Under the pieces are notes generated by a model. That model did not search any database and was not told the origin of the DNA. It saw only the letters and a program-made list of their open reading frames with translations. Both the position numbers and the translations under genes were made by a program. From NCBI GenBank assembly GCA_963422275.1, contig OY729418.1:3100001-3164000 (forward strand): a stretch of 64,000 nucleotides of DNA, read 5' to 3'. This document shows positions 1 through 9,273 of the stretch, in pieces; the first letter of the stretch is position 1, and each line of letters opens with the position of its first letter. This stretch comes from G963422275 sp963422275 (GTDB taxonomy: Bacteria; Pseudomonadota; Alphaproteobacteria; Rhodobacterales; Rhodobacteraceae).

Positions 1-375
1 TGCGGCACCGAAAACGAGAGCGCCCAAGATCGCCGCAGGCATCGCCAAAGTCCAGTGCGGCCAATCGATTGACAGGCACACCAATGCTGCCCCGAGGCCC
101 CCGAGCGTAGCCTGTCCCTCGCCTCCAATGTTGAACATGCGAGCATGAAAGGCCACAGCCACCGCGAGACCGGTGAAAGTGAAGTTCGTCGCGTAGTAAA
201 GCGTGTAGCCCCACCCGTATGCGGAGCCAACCGAACCCACCAAGATAACGCGAAGGGCCTCCAGCGGGTTCTCGCCAATCCACAGCACAACAATTCCGGA
301 GACAAGCAATGCGAGAACGAGATTGATCAACGGAATCAGCAGGACATCCGCCCACTTCGGCATTGTTCCCGTCAT
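1..375 (-). CDS. BMP-type ABC transporter permease (partial, 5' part only)
   Basis: This is the start of an inner-membrane permease for the importer encoded just upstream; the gene runs off the left edge. I translated the minus strand: after MTGTMPKWADVL come hydrophobic stretches at about residues 10-33 and 65-80. The segment FHARMFNIGGEGQ is typical of permeases that pair with BMP-family binding proteins (YufP/RbsC-like, for nucleosides or sugars). The start ATG (375-373) overlaps the stop of the ATPase gene as ATGA, so the two are translationally coupled. An internal ATG 12 bases later is an alternative start. A second permease is expected outside the window. Confidence 0.85.
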   Translation of the reverse strand, partial: MTGTMPKWADVLLIPLINLVLALLVSGIVVLWIGENPLEALRVILVGSVGSAYGWGYTLYYATNFTFTGLAVAVAFHARMFNIGGEGQATLGGLGAALVCLSIDWPHWTLAMPAAILGALVFGAA

Positions 376-1937
376 GTCGCTTGATCCGTCACTCCGGCCA
401 TCAGAAGTCCGAGTTCCCTCTCATCAGTATCTTTGGTGATTCGCTCTCCAATAATGCGCCCGTCGAACATGACCGCGACACGGTCCGAGAGCGACAGGAT
501 TTCGTCTAGTTCCACGCTGACAAGCAATATGGCCGATCCGGCGTTGCGAAGTTCCAGGATGCGCTGGTGAATGAATTCTATGGCGCCGATGTCCACGCCC
601 CTCGTGGGTTGCCCGACGACAAGTATGCTTGGATTGCGCTCGATCTCGCGCGCCAGAACAATTTTCTGCTGGTTTCCGCCCGAAAAGCTTCGTGCGAGTG
701 CCGTCGGGGACGAGGGCCGTACATCGAAGCGTGACATCGCGTCAGCCGTTACGGACCGCATCATGACATTATTCATGAACAGCCAGTTTCGATTGTAGCG
801 GAGATCGTGGTGATAACCGAAGGCCATGTTTTCCCATGCGAAGAAATCCATGATCAGGCCGAGACGCTGTCGGTCCTCCGGGACATGCGCGATGCCGCAT
901 GACCTTCTCGTCCGCGCGTCGGAATTAGGTCCCGAGCACTGTATTTCCTCGCCGTTGACCTTGATCTTGCCCTCGGCGGGCGTAATCCCTCCCAGAACTT
1001 CCAGCAATTCCGTCTGACCATTGCCGGCAACCCCTGCAATACCAAGAATTTCACCCTTGCTGACAAACAATGAGATGCCCTTCAATGTTTTCACGCCTCG
1101 ATCGTCCGTCACAGAGATGTTTTCAATCTTCAACACCTTGTCGCCGGGTTTCGCTTCGGTTTTCGTGACCCGGAGGAGAACTTCCCGCCCGACCATGAGT
1201 TCGGCAAGATGTTGTGGGCTCGTTTCGGAGGTCTTCAGGGTTGCAGTCATCTCGCCGCGTCGCATCACGCTCACCGTATCCGTCACTGCCATTATCTCTC
1301 GAAGCTTGTGCGTGATCAGGATGATCGTCTTTCCCTCGTCTCTCAGGCTCTTGAGAATCCGGAAAAGGTGATCCGCCTCGGCAGGGGTCAGCACGCCGGT
1401 TGGCTCGTCAAGAATCAATATGTCCGCCTTGCGGAAGAGCGCCTTGAGTATTTCCACACGTTGCTGGTGTCCGACCGAGAGCTCTTCCACTATCGCATCG
1501 GGATCGACCTCCAGCTTGTATTCGTCTGCAAGTTCCGTGAGAAGCGTACGTGCTTTGTCAAGCGACGGACCGAGCAAATACCCTTCCTCGGCGCCCAAGA
1601 CCACATTTTCGAGCACCGAGAAATTCTCAACCAGCTTGAAGTGCTGGTGCACCATACCGATCCCGGCCCGAATCGCTGCCTGGCTGTCAGGGATGGAAAC
1701 CAAGTCTCCGTTGACGTAGATTTCTCCCGCGTCGGCTCGGTAGAAGCCGTAGAGGATCGACATCAAGGTTGACTTTCCGGCGCCGTTTTCGCCCACGATT
1801 CCGTGGATAGTGCCGGGCTGTACCGCAAGCGAGATGTCGCGGTTTGCCTGAACAGGGCCGAACGCCTTGGAAATTCCCGTTAATTCAATTGCCGGCGCGG
1901 CTGTTTCCTGCCGCGACGGCGCATTGGCAACATTCAT
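372..1937 (-). CDS. ABC transporter ATP-binding protein, two ABC domains (BMP/sugar-nucleoside type)
   Basis: This 521-residue protein is the energy-coupling subunit of the BMP-type importer. Domain 1 has Walker A GENGAGKST at residues 49-57, a signature-like LSVGHQQR and Walker B ILILDEPT. Domain 2 has a degenerate Walker A (GVAGNGQTE), an FSGGNQQK signature and a Walker B region in which VVGQPTRG replaces the usual D-E. This canonical first half and altered second half is normal for the RbsA/MglA/YufO class. The gene lies 12 bases downstream of the binding-protein gene and overlaps the permease by 4 bases, so it is the middle of an operon. Substrate cannot be read from the ATPase. Length matches the family (about 500-520). 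Confidence 0.93.
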   Translation of the reverse strand: MNVANAPSRQETAAPAIELTGISKAFGPVQANRDISLAVQPGTIHGIVGENGAGKSTLMSILYGFYRADAGEIYVNGDLVSIPDSQAAIRAGIGMVHQHFKLVENFSVLENVVLGAEEGYLLGPSLDKARTLLTELADEYKLEVDPDAIVEELSVGHQQRVEILKALFRKADILILDEPTGVLTPAEADHLFRILKSLRDEGKTIILITHKLREIMAVTDTVSVMRRGEMTATLKTSETSPQHLAELMVGREVLLRVTKTEAKPGDKVLKIENISVTDDRGVKTLKGISLFVSKGEILGIAGVAGNGQTELLEVLGGITPAEGKIKVNGEEIQCSGPNSDARTRRSCGIAHVPEDRQRLGLIMDFFAWENMAFGYHHDLRYNRNWLFMNNVMMRSVTADAMSRFDVRPSSPTALARSFSGGNQQKIVLAREIERNPSILVVGQPTRGVDIGAIEFIHQRILELRNAGSAILLVSVELDEILSLSDRVAVMFDGRIIGERITKDTDERELGLLMAGVTDQAT

Positions 1938-1949
1938 TCAAGCAAGCTT

Positions 1950-2939
1950 TCAGCTGACTGGGCAGCTATCGCTCGACATGTAGTCTTGGACGGAAATCTC
2001 GCCGTCGATAATTTGCTGTCGAACACTCTCGACTTCCGCCTTCAATTCATCTGAAAGCAGTGCCTCGTTGTGTTCGTCCAGCGCATAGCCGACGCCATCC
2101 TCGGCGAGGCCGAGTGGAACGATGCCTGTCGACAGATCAGGGCCACTGGAGAACGCATCCTGCACGGCGAGTCCAACCCGCTTCACCATGGAGGTCAGAA
2201 CCGAACCTGGATGAAGGTAGTTCTGATTCGCATCCACGCCGATCCCAAAAATGCCTGCGTCGTGGGCTGCCTGAAGCACACCAACACCGGTGCCGCCTGC
2301 GGCATGATAGACGACATCGGCGCCCTCGGCGACTTGGGCTTTGGTGAGTTCCGCCCCCTTAACCGGGTCGTTCCAGGCGGACGGCTCGTTGCCAGTCATG
2401 TTCTGAATCACCCTGATATCCGGGTTTGCGGCCTTGACACCTTGGACATAGCCACAGGCAAACCTGCGAATGAGCGGGATGTCCATTCCCCCTACGAAGC
2501 CAACGACATTGGATTTAGTGGTTCGCCCAGCGATCAGCCCTACCAGATATGATCCCTCATGCTCCTTGAACACGACCGAACGAACGTTGGGCTCGTCGAC
2601 GACCATGTCTATGATGGCAAACTTTGTGTCAGGATAATCAGGAGCGACCGCGGAAAGGGCGCCTGCGAAGGCGAATCCTGTCATTACAATCGGGTTGTGA
2701 TCGGATTCAGCGAGTCTGCGGAGTGCCTGTTCCCTCTGCGCCTGAGACTGAAGCTCGATATCGGTGTAATTGCCGCCCGATTCAGTCTTCCAGGCTTCGG
2801 CGCCGTTGTAGGCACTTTCGTTGAAGGACTTGTCGAATTTTCCTCCTAGGTCGTACACGATTGCAGGGTCGGCTGCCGCGTTAACAACGGTGAGCGCGAG
2901 CACAGCGACAGATGCAGTGGTCAAGTTCGTTAAGTTCAT
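1950..2939 (-). CDS. BMP-family ABC transporter substrate-binding protein
   Basis: This 329-residue periplasmic binding protein belongs to the BMP (basic membrane protein, PnrA/Med-like) family. Residues 1-23 form a signal peptide with a hydrophobic core and a VNAAA cleavage region; there is no lipobox cysteine, so it is probably soluble in the periplasm. The family hallmark follows directly: KFDKSFNESAYNGAE near residues 34-48, then GFAFAGAL and GFVGGMDIPLIRRF. Known family members bind purine nucleosides or sugars. Neighbouring genes are for sugar catabolism rather than nucleosides, so a sugar-like ligand is possible but not shown. It is the first gene of its operon; no operator was recognised upstream. 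Confidence 0.92.
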   Translation of the reverse strand: MNLTNLTTASVAVLALTVVNAAADPAIVYDLGGKFDKSFNESAYNGAEAWKTESGGNYTDIELQSQAQREQALRRLAESDHNPIVMTGFAFAGALSAVAPDYPDTKFAIIDMVVDEPNVRSVVFKEHEGSYLVGLIAGRTTKSNVVGFVGGMDIPLIRRFACGYVQGVKAANPDIRVIQNMTGNEPSAWNDPVKGAELTKAQVAEGADVVYHAAGGTGVGVLQAAHDAGIFGIGVDANQNYLHPGSVLTSMVKRVGLAVQDAFSSGPDLSTGIVPLGLAEDGVGYALDEHNEALLSDELKAEVESVRQQIIDGEISVQDYMSSDSCPVS

Positions 2940-3412
2940 GTCGTTCCTCCATTAAACGGCGATGTCATCAGCGCGATATTTTGTTCCCGTCGCACCCTCC
3001 ACGGTATTTGCCCTTTGTTCACGACAACAGCGGATTATTCAACCCCCATCTTGGTGTAAGTGCTTCCGTTGGCCCTGGACCCCCGCCCTCGGCATGATCC
3101 TCGTCGACAGTCATGACCCTGCACCGCGCGCTTGGCTACCATCGTCAGGCAAGAAATCCATCCGCCCCTCGATTGCACCAGGCAATTTCCAAAGCCTGCC
3201 GGCGCCCTTGCTTCATGGACGGATGAGAATTTCTGCCACAGCCTTGGGCGTTTCGCCATCATTGCGAGCGAAGATCAAGTTTGCACAACATGTTATGTGG
3301 TTGTTTATGGCTTCGACTTTAATTTAGCGTCGAGGGTGCACTCGGTGGATTGCAGGAATTTTTCCTGTAGAATGAACAGGATATTTGGATCCTTTGGTAT
3401 GGCCACAACTAA
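2940..3412. other. Intergenic, no gene supported
   Basis: These 473 bases separate the BMP transporter operon from the kinase gene on the same strand. Short overlapping open frames occur on both strands, but none has a ribosome binding site or resembles a protein family I know. The promoter of the transporter operon should lie here; I could not pick it out with confidence. Confidence 0.6.
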
Positions 3413-4282
3413 TTAATCCGCCTTGGAGACATGATCAGTTGCACAAATTACAGCAGCTTCTGTGGCCGATTTGAGATCGAAGCCTTGGGTCAATTTCGCG
3501 CAGAGTGCACCAACGAACACGTCACCCGCGCCGTGAGTGTTGGCCACAGTCACCTCTTTTGCAGGGATTGAGAAGGTGTCGCCGTTGCGTCGGGCCACAC
3601 CCACACCTTGACCGCCAGCCGTCACAATCGCGATTTCGAATGGGTTCAATAATGCGGAGGCGGCAGTTCGAGGATCTAATGCCGGGACAGCCGAAGTGTT
3701 CAGCATTTCACCAGCCTCAATCGTGTTGACGACAAGAATGTCGACATTCCCAGCAAGTTTGTACGGAAGTTCCCGGAATGGCGCCGCATTAAGGCAAACG
3801 GTTGCCCCGTTTTCCCTTGCTTTGCGAGCGGCGGCTATATTCACGTCAACCGATACTTCGTTTTGAAGCAAGACCATTTCCACGTCTGTCCAAATTGCGG
3901 AATCGGTGACCGCGGTTGGCACAATGCCGAGATTGGCACCTGAAACGATCGCCGCACCGTAATCGCCGTCGCTTTCGGTGATGGCCACGCTCATTCCGGT
4001 AGGACTGGAAAGAACGCGAACGCTTCCGGCATCTACACCCGCCACGCGAAGTTGCGCGATAAGGTGTTCTCCGAACGAATCATGTCCGACAGCACCCAGC
4101 ATTCGCACGCTAGCTCCGGCTTTCGCGGCAGCGACGGCCTGATTGCCTCCCTTACCGCCAAACTTGGGAATCCAGCGATTGGCTACGACAGTTTCACCTC
4201 TTTGCGGAATTCGAGGTGACTCGACAAGTACGTCGTAATGCAGACTGCCCACGCACAAGATGGTCCCGGTGTTCTCGTTCAC
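3413..4282 (-). CDS. PfkB/ribokinase-family carbohydrate kinase
   Basis: This 289-residue cytoplasmic kinase transfers phosphate from ATP to a sugar. It shows both PfkB signatures: a glycine-rich FGGKGGNQAVAAAKAG near residues 41-56, and NTHGAGD at about 248-254, whose last Asp is the expected catalytic base. The N-terminal SLHYDVLV and PQRGETV motifs place it nearer ribokinase than fructokinase. Its neighbours are a sugar isomerase, a FucU-type mutarotase and an ABC ATPase, so it probably phosphorylates the ketose made by the isomerase; the actual sugar is unknown. The isomerase ends 53 bases upstream, so co-transcription is likely. Confidence 0.9.
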   Translation of the reverse strand: MNENTGTILCVGSLHYDVLVESPRIPQRGETVVANRWIPKFGGKGGNQAVAAAKAGASVRMLGAVGHDSFGEHLIAQLRVAGVDAGSVRVLSSPTGMSVAITESDGDYGAAIVSGANLGIVPTAVTDSAIWTDVEMVLLQNEVSVDVNIAAARKARENGATVCLNAAPFRELPYKLAGNVDILVVNTIEAGEMLNTSAVPALDPRTAASALLNPFEIAIVTAGGQGVGVARRNGDTFSIPAKEVTVANTHGAGDVFVGALCAKLTQGFDLKSATEAAVICATDHVSKAD

Positions 4283-4335
4283 AGAGCGCCTTTCCGTTGG
4301 TTAATCATTTGTACGAGCTTGGATTCCCCGCCCTT

Positions 4336-5466
4336 TCAGATGCCAGCTTTATCTGCAGGCGCGAGTGTCAGTTCAGTGCTTTCGGGATCCGGGTCGTTGG
4401 CGAGCTGATTTGAAATGGCGCAATTTACAATATTGTGCGCGACAATCGAATCTTGGCGATGCATGGCTTCTTCCAGCTGATCATTATCGGCCAATTGCTT
4501 GGCGACGCCGAGCAGCATGGTCGTTCGCCGATGGTTGGCGATGCACTCGCTGACGGGATCAAGATCCGAGGCTTCAGGAAATGTGTCGAAATAGATGACG
4601 CCGTCAAACGACAGCCTGTGCAGCTGGTAGAGCAGCTCGACGGTGGCCTGCAAATGAATTGACCCAACCATCAACCCGTCGTCTCTTCTGGAATGCCCGT
4701 CATTGAGATGGATGCCAAAGATTGTCGACTTGCACGCGGCGAGCACCGCGCTGGCCGCCGGTTGCTCGCCCGCATAAAGCATGTGTGCAAAATCAAGTGT
4801 CACACCAAGATTCGGGCAGTCGACCTCCGCGATGGCAAGCAACGTTGTCGCAAGATCAGGGAGAAGCGCGAACGATCTAGGCTCGTCCGGCTTGTATTCA
4901 ATGCTGATTTTGCAATCCGGGTCATGTTGCGCAACCTCTCGGATCGCGTCGACCTCGTCATTCCAGAGACGCGCGTAGTGCGACTGAAAACTGTAGTCGT
5001 ATCCGTCTTGTCCAGGCCAGATCGTCATCAGAGAGCAGCCAGCCTCCCGAGCCGCATCTATCCCGCGTTTTGTCAATTCGATTGCTTTGCGTCGTACGCT
5101 GCGATCTGGATTCGTGAACGCTCCAAGCTTGAACGCAGGATCGGAATAGTACCGCATGGCAAATCCATTTATCTTTAGCCCTGCATTCTCGATATGGTTT
5201 CGAATTGCTCTCGCGCTAGTGGTGACGTGATCTGGGTAATTCAGATCGACATCAGTCATGCAACGGGTCTCCGCAACTCGATTGGCGAGAAGCCGAAGCA
5301 ACTTTGACATCGGTTTGCCAGTCCAGCTTTCGGGCGGGCGCGACTTGAACGAATTCAGTCGTGCTGCAAACCTTTCTCCAAGCATCCGTGATTTGTCCCG
5401 TTTATCCATCGGTTGAGTTGGATTGAACGCGCGTCGGGACTGGGCAACTCTCGGCAATTGACTCAT
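4336..5466 (-). CDS. TIM-barrel sugar isomerase (xylose isomerase-like superfamily)
   Basis: This 376-residue protein probably interconverts an aldose and a ketose in the cytoplasm. Residues that look like the metal site of xylose/rhamnose isomerase-like barrels are visible: Glu in SIEYKPDEPR, Asp in TLDFAHML, His in GIHLNDGH and Asp in VIYFDTFPE. I chose the start at 5466 (MSQLPRVAQ) and not the longer frame because its ATG overlaps the stop of the mutarotase gene as ATGA, typical coupled translation. The N-terminal 60 residues are longer than in many relatives, resembling RhaI-type L-rhamnose isomerases. The substrate is uncertain; the neighbouring FucU suggests a 6-deoxy or related hexose. 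Confidence 0.85.
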   Translation of the reverse strand: MSQLPRVAQSRRAFNPTQPMDKRDKSRMLGERFAARLNSFKSRPPESWTGKPMSKLLRLLANRVAETRCMTDVDLNYPDHVTTSARAIRNHIENAGLKINGFAMRYYSDPAFKLGAFTNPDRSVRRKAIELTKRGIDAAREAGCSLMTIWPGQDGYDYSFQSHYARLWNDEVDAIREVAQHDPDCKISIEYKPDEPRSFALLPDLATTLLAIAEVDCPNLGVTLDFAHMLYAGEQPAASAVLAACKSTIFGIHLNDGHSRRDDGLMVGSIHLQATVELLYQLHRLSFDGVIYFDTFPEASDLDPVSECIANHRRTTMLLGVAKQLADNDQLEEAMHRQDSIVAHNIVNCAISNQLANDPDPESTELTLAPADKAGI

Positions 5467-5915
5467 GCAGCTGGAGGCACAACACCCTTGCGGAATGCAA
5501 AGCACCCGTAGAACCTTCTTTCGCCGGTTTGGATTACACAGTACGCCGACTTGGCCCGTTCATAAAACGCAAACCTTTCAACCGCCATCATTGGCTCAGG
5601 TTCATCGAGCACGGCATCGAGTGCTTGTTGCACTTCAAGCTGAACAGACGGAATTTCAGTTGGCGAATTAACCAGTTCCATCCGAGCCGTTGCGTCATCG
5701 ACAAAGGTGTCGATGGGATAAACCGACAGTACAGCCCGCGCAACTTCAGCGGCGGTCGTGTTGTCAATCCTCAACACACGGCCCAGAGTCGTTTGGCGGG
5801 CGATCGAATCGCTTGGAAAATTCGTGTCGGCCAAGATCAGGTCATCCCCGTGGCCCATCGACCGCAGGGCGTACAGGATGTCTGCATTCAGCAGTGGATC
5901 TATACCCTTAAGCAT
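5463..5915 (-). CDS. FucU/RbsD-family sugar mutarotase
   Basis: This 150-residue protein belongs to the FucU/RbsD family, which interconverts anomers or pyranose and furanose forms of free sugars before kinase or isomerase steps. The N-terminus MLKGIDPLLNADILYAL followed by MGHGDDLILADTNFP is close to the L-fucose mutarotase pattern. The conserved His of GHGD and the C-terminal Tyr-rich segment ERRFYGCFAFRKG are present. It lies between the ABC ATPase (14 bases) and the isomerase (4-base overlap), so the four genes 6997-3413 form one operon. FucU-like is preferred over RbsD because of length and sequence, but the substrate is inferred. Confidence 0.88.
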   Translation of the reverse strand: MLKGIDPLLNADILYALRSMGHGDDLILADTNFPSDSIARQTTLGRVLRIDNTTAAEVARAVLSVYPIDTFVDDATARMELVNSPTEIPSVQLEVQQALDAVLDEPEPMMAVERFAFYERAKSAYCVIQTGERRFYGCFAFRKGVVPPAA

Positions 5916-5929
5916 TCCAATCTCTCGGT

Positions 5930-6997
5930 TTACTGTGCATCCAGCCGAGCACCGGAATTCTGGTCAAAGACATGAATCTGAGAAGGCTCGATTGCTAGCC
6001 GAACGCCCTGTCCTGACTTGAAGTCGTACCGTTCCCTGACTTGAGACACCACTGACTGCTCGCCCATTCTGCAATAAACCAACGTCTCCGATCCAGTGGG
6101 CTCGACATGTGAAATTTTTGCTTCCACCCCACTATCTGAAGGAACAATGTGTTCAGGGCGCACCCCGTATACGACCGGACGGCCAGGTGCCAAGTCGGGA
6201 AGTGACGGCAGTGGAAGAGAACCCCCGTTCTCTATATTCATGATGCTTTCATCCTCGGAGACCGATCCCTCGAACATATTCATGGCTGGAGAGCCGATGA
6301 AGCTCGCAACAAACAGGTTGCGCGGCCGGTCGTAGAGTTCAAGCGGCTGCCCGATCTGTTCAATCCTGCCGTCCTGCATGATCACGATCCTGTCGGCCAT
6401 GGTCATTGCTTCGATTTGGTCATGGGTAACGTAGACAGTGGTGGTCTTGAGCCGGTCATGCAGTTCCCTGATTTCTGCGCGCATCTGAACTCTCAGCTTT
6501 GCGTCCAGATTCGAGAGAGGTTCGTCGAACAGGAAGGCTGTGGGATCGCGTACGATCGCGCGACCCATCGCGACACGCTGCCGTTGTCCGCCCGAAAGCT
6601 GCTTCGGGCGTCTGGACAGGAAATCGGTCAGCCCCAGAATTTCAGCTGCGGCTTTCACGCGCTCCTTGATATCTTCTTTGGGCGTTCCGCGGATCTTGAG
6701 TGCAAACGACATGTTCGCCTCGACGGTCTTGTGCGGGTACAGGGCATATGACTGAAACACCATCGCAATGTCGCGTTGCGATGGGGGAAGATCGTTGACG
6801 TATTTTCCATCTATCGTGATTTCCCCAGAAGTGACGCTCTCAAGGCCGGCAATCATTCTGAGCAGCGTGGATTTTCCGCATCCAGACGGACCGACCAGGA
6901 CAACGAACTCTCCATGTCCGATGGTTAAGTTGACCCCGTGGATGACTTCCTGCGAGCCAAACGACTTCTTCAGATCGTCAAGTATGATTTCCGCCAT
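5930..6997 (-). CDS. Sugar ABC transporter ATP-binding protein, UgpC/MsmK/MalK type
   Basis: This 355-residue ATPase powers a CUT1-type sugar importer. Walker A GPSGCGKST is at residues 36-44, LSGGQRQ at about 134-140, Walker B FLFDEP near 155-160 and the His switch in YVTHDQ; a C-terminal TOBE-like domain (GVRPEHI) follows. The open frame extends far upstream to 8596, but the family start MAEIILDDL at 6997 is clear and the extension runs through an IS5 copy. No permease is adjacent. The matching binding protein and two permeases are at 16.6-20.4 kb on the opposite strand, 9.6 kb away across an IS nest, so these were probably once close neighbours. Confidence 0.93.
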   Translation of the reverse strand: MAEIILDDLKKSFGSQEVIHGVNLTIGHGEFVVLVGPSGCGKSTLLRMIAGLESVTSGEITIDGKYVNDLPPSQRDIAMVFQSYALYPHKTVEANMSFALKIRGTPKEDIKERVKAAAEILGLTDFLSRRPKQLSGGQRQRVAMGRAIVRDPTAFLFDEPLSNLDAKLRVQMRAEIRELHDRLKTTTVYVTHDQIEAMTMADRIVIMQDGRIEQIGQPLELYDRPRNLFVASFIGSPAMNMFEGSVSEDESIMNIENGGSLPLPSLPDLAPGRPVVYGVRPEHIVPSDSGVEAKISHVEPTGSETLVYCRMGEQSVVSQVRERYDFKSGQGVRLAIEPSQIHVFDQNSGARLDAQ

Positions 6998-7201
6998 TCG
7001 AAACTCCCGTCTGTTTGCGGACAGATTGCATGCATGCTTGTTACAGGCATGCTCGCGAAATAGCGAGTCGACTGGACTGTCCCGAAGGCAGGCGAAACAT
7101 TCAACAGAGATGCTGCCTATGCAGATTTTACCTTGTCTTCTGCAATGACGTTCCAACACAATCAGGCAGACCGAATCTAAATCCGCATTGGTAAGCACTA
7201 A

Positions 7202-8425
7202 GGAACCTCTGAATACAGCCTGATTTTGGTCGTTGCATTGCGCATCCGGTGCGCGCCTGTTATTTTGCGCCACGCCTTTTTTTGGGGGGATCACGACATG
7301 CAGCGCCTTCGGCAATTGACCTTTGCCAGCCTCCAATGCGATCGCAAGAAGCGCAAGACGCGCCGCGAGATCTTTCCGGAGCGGATGGACGGCCTGATCC
7401 CCTGGGAACGCCTGGAGGCCCGCATTGCGCCGGCGTGTCCGAAGGGCGGCCGCAAGGGGCGACAGCCGCATCCGCTGTCGGCGATGCTGCGCGTGCACTG
7501 CGTTCAGCTGTTCTGCAACCTGAGCGATCCGCTGATGGAGGACCAGCTTGCGAGGCGGAGAGCGTCCGGCGCTTTGCCGGGGCGGTGCTTGAGAAGGTTC
7601 CGGACGAGACGACGATCCCGACTTCCGCCACCGGCTGGAGCGCCACGGACTGGCGCACCAGCCGTTCGGGAGATCAGGGATCACCTGGCCGAGCGGGGGG
7701 TTTTGCTGAAGAAGGGCAGCATCGTTGACGCCACCATCATCTCGGCGCCATCGTCGACCAAGAACGAGAGCAACGCCCGCGACCCGGAGATGCACCAGAC
7801 GAAGAAGGGGAACCAGTGGCATTTCGGGATGAAGCTGCACATCGGCACCGACACCCGGGGTCTGGTGCACCACTTGGAGGGAACGGCCGCGAACGTTCAC
7901 GACCTGACGCCTTCGGACCGGCTTCTGCACGGCGAGGAGGAGCAAGTCTGGGGTGACTCTGGATATCGTGGGATCGGCAAGCGCGCGGAGCACGCGCATC
8001 GCGAGGTGTCGTGGCAGATTGCCATGCCTCCGAGCAAGCGCCGGACGCTGGCGCCGGGCAGCGCGGCGGCTCTGGCGGAGAAGGCGAAGGCCCGGGTGCG
8101 GGCGCGGGTGGAACATCCGTTCCGGATCATCAAGCGGGTGTTCGGCTGCGACATGGTTCGCTATCGGGGCCTGGAGAAGAACGTGCAGCGGCTTGCGCCG
8201 CTTCCGGGCTTCTCGAACCTGATGATTGCCCAGCCGCACCTGTCGTGACAAGGGATCAGTGTGTCCGGAATTTGCCGGACCGGCCCTGCGGGGGCTGAAC
8301 CGGCGGCGGTTTCGCCCCGAAAACGCGCATTTGCGGCTTCCGGACCGCCGAAAAACGACCGGTGCAGCCGGGAAGGGCAAATTCCGCAGCAAACCCCAAA
8401 AAAAACCCTCCAAATCAGAGGTTCC
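7202..8425 (+). mobile_element. IS5-family insertion sequence, copy 1
   Basis: The element is bounded by inverted ends GGAACCTCTGA (7202-7212, and its complement ending at 8425). The flanks are CTAA on the left and CTTG on the right, so no clean target duplication remains, unlike copy 2. It is about 65 bases longer than copy 2, mostly from an extra segment near 8300-8380. It encodes one transposase. Copies 2 and 3 are at 13555-14713 and 21771-22627. It sits directly against an IS remnant that starts near 8428. Confidence 0.85.
7226..8248 (+). CDS. IS5-family transposase with an internal missense segment
   Basis: The 340-codon frame is open throughout. It contains the IS5 pattern DHDMQRLRQLTF at the N-terminus and a DDE core: DATIISAPSS, then GDSGYRG, then RVEHPFRIIK. 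Between about 7549 and 7671 the frame reads arginine-rich nonsense (RRRASGALPGRCL and onward). The expected family sequence is there in the other two frames: CEAESVRRFAGAVLEKVPDETTI in one and DFRHRLERHGLAHQ in the other. Three single-base losses, near 7548, 7617 and 7670, therefore cancel out. The catalytic core is in frame, but about 40 residues before it are scrambled, so activity is doubtful. The start may also be at the internal ATG at 7298. Confidence 0.8.
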   Translation: MVVALRIRCAPVILRHAFFWGDHDMQRLRQLTFASLQCDRKKRKTRREIFPERMDGLIPWERLEARIAPACPKGGRKGRQPHPLSAMLRVHCVQLFCNLSDPLMEDQLARRRASGALPGRCLRRFRTRRRSRLPPPAGAPRTGAPAVREIRDHLAERGVLLKKGSIVDATIISAPSSTKNESNARDPEMHQTKKGNQWHFGMKLHIGTDTRGLVHHLEGTAANVHDLTPSDRLLHGEEEQVWGDSGYRGIGKRAEHAHREVSWQIAMPPSKRRTLAPGSAAALAEKAKARVRARVEHPFRIIKRVFGCDMVRYRGLEKNVQRLAPLPGFSNLMIAQPHLS

Positions 8426-8427
8426 CT

Positions 8428-8637
8428 TGAAGTCGATGGCGCTAAACCTGCTCAAGGCGGCCAACCGGATCGAGCTGGTCGCGGCCTGAGTGCTGGAGTC
8501 TGTCTGGAACCTGCCCGATGCAGTGCATCGGGGCCTGAAACCGCGCTTTTTGGGCCAAAATTGCGTCTGAAAGACGTTGCAGCCACCGATCGGCAAAACT
8601 CAGAGAAAAACACCCGCTTTCGCAACAGTCTTTAATC
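8428..8637 (+). repeat. 3'-end remnant of a decayed insertion sequence (family X, copy A)
   Basis: This piece encodes the transposase tail ALNLLKAANRIELVAA and a stop, then a tail with GCATCGGGGCCTGAAA and the terminal CTTTCGCAACAGTCTTTAA. Related 3' ends occur at 16021-16195 and, inverted, at 20602-20940. The third retains a DASIVESAARP motif, which suggests an IS5-related transposase. Only the distal end is present here. Confidence 0.6.
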
Positions 8638-9273
8638 ACGATCCCAAATTGGAGTAAATCCGAAAATCGCATAGGTGAAAGGAGCGATAGCAATGGGCTA
8701 CGAGGTCGATGTAATTGGCGTGGGAAAAGAGTCGAAGAGTGGAGACGCCATCGCCTTGCGATGGGGTAATCTTCATGGAAACAGAAATGAACAGAAGGTA
8801 GTGCTGATTGATGGCGGCTTTCAGGAAACCGGGGAAGACGTCGTCAACCACATCGAGCACTACTACGGGACGACGGTAATCGACGCTGTAGTCTCTACCC
8901 ATCCAGATCAGGACCACGTGAACGGCCTGCATGTCGTTCTGGATGATCTAACCGTAAAGGAGCTGTGGATCCACAAGCCATGGGAGCACAATCAGGGCCT
9001 TGCCGAAAAATTCCGGGACGGCCGGGTAACGGACAAAAGCATTGGTTCGCGTTTGAAGGAGAGTCTCGACAGCGCGGCTGACTTGGTCGCTAAGGCAGAG
9101 GGCAAGAACATTCGCATCGTTGAACCATTCTCGGGTTTTTCCTTACATAACCAAAGACAGTTTCATGTGCTGGGGCCGACGCCGCAGTATTATAAAAGTC
9201 TCATTCCTGAATTCGATGGAATGCCACAAGCGAAAGCTACCCCCACACTTATTGCCAAGATAACGGGATCATA

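Noticed and set aside
6998..8596. Long N-terminal extension of the UgpC-type ATPase frame
   Set aside because: The frame runs antisense through IS5 copy 1; the family start at 6997 is obvious.
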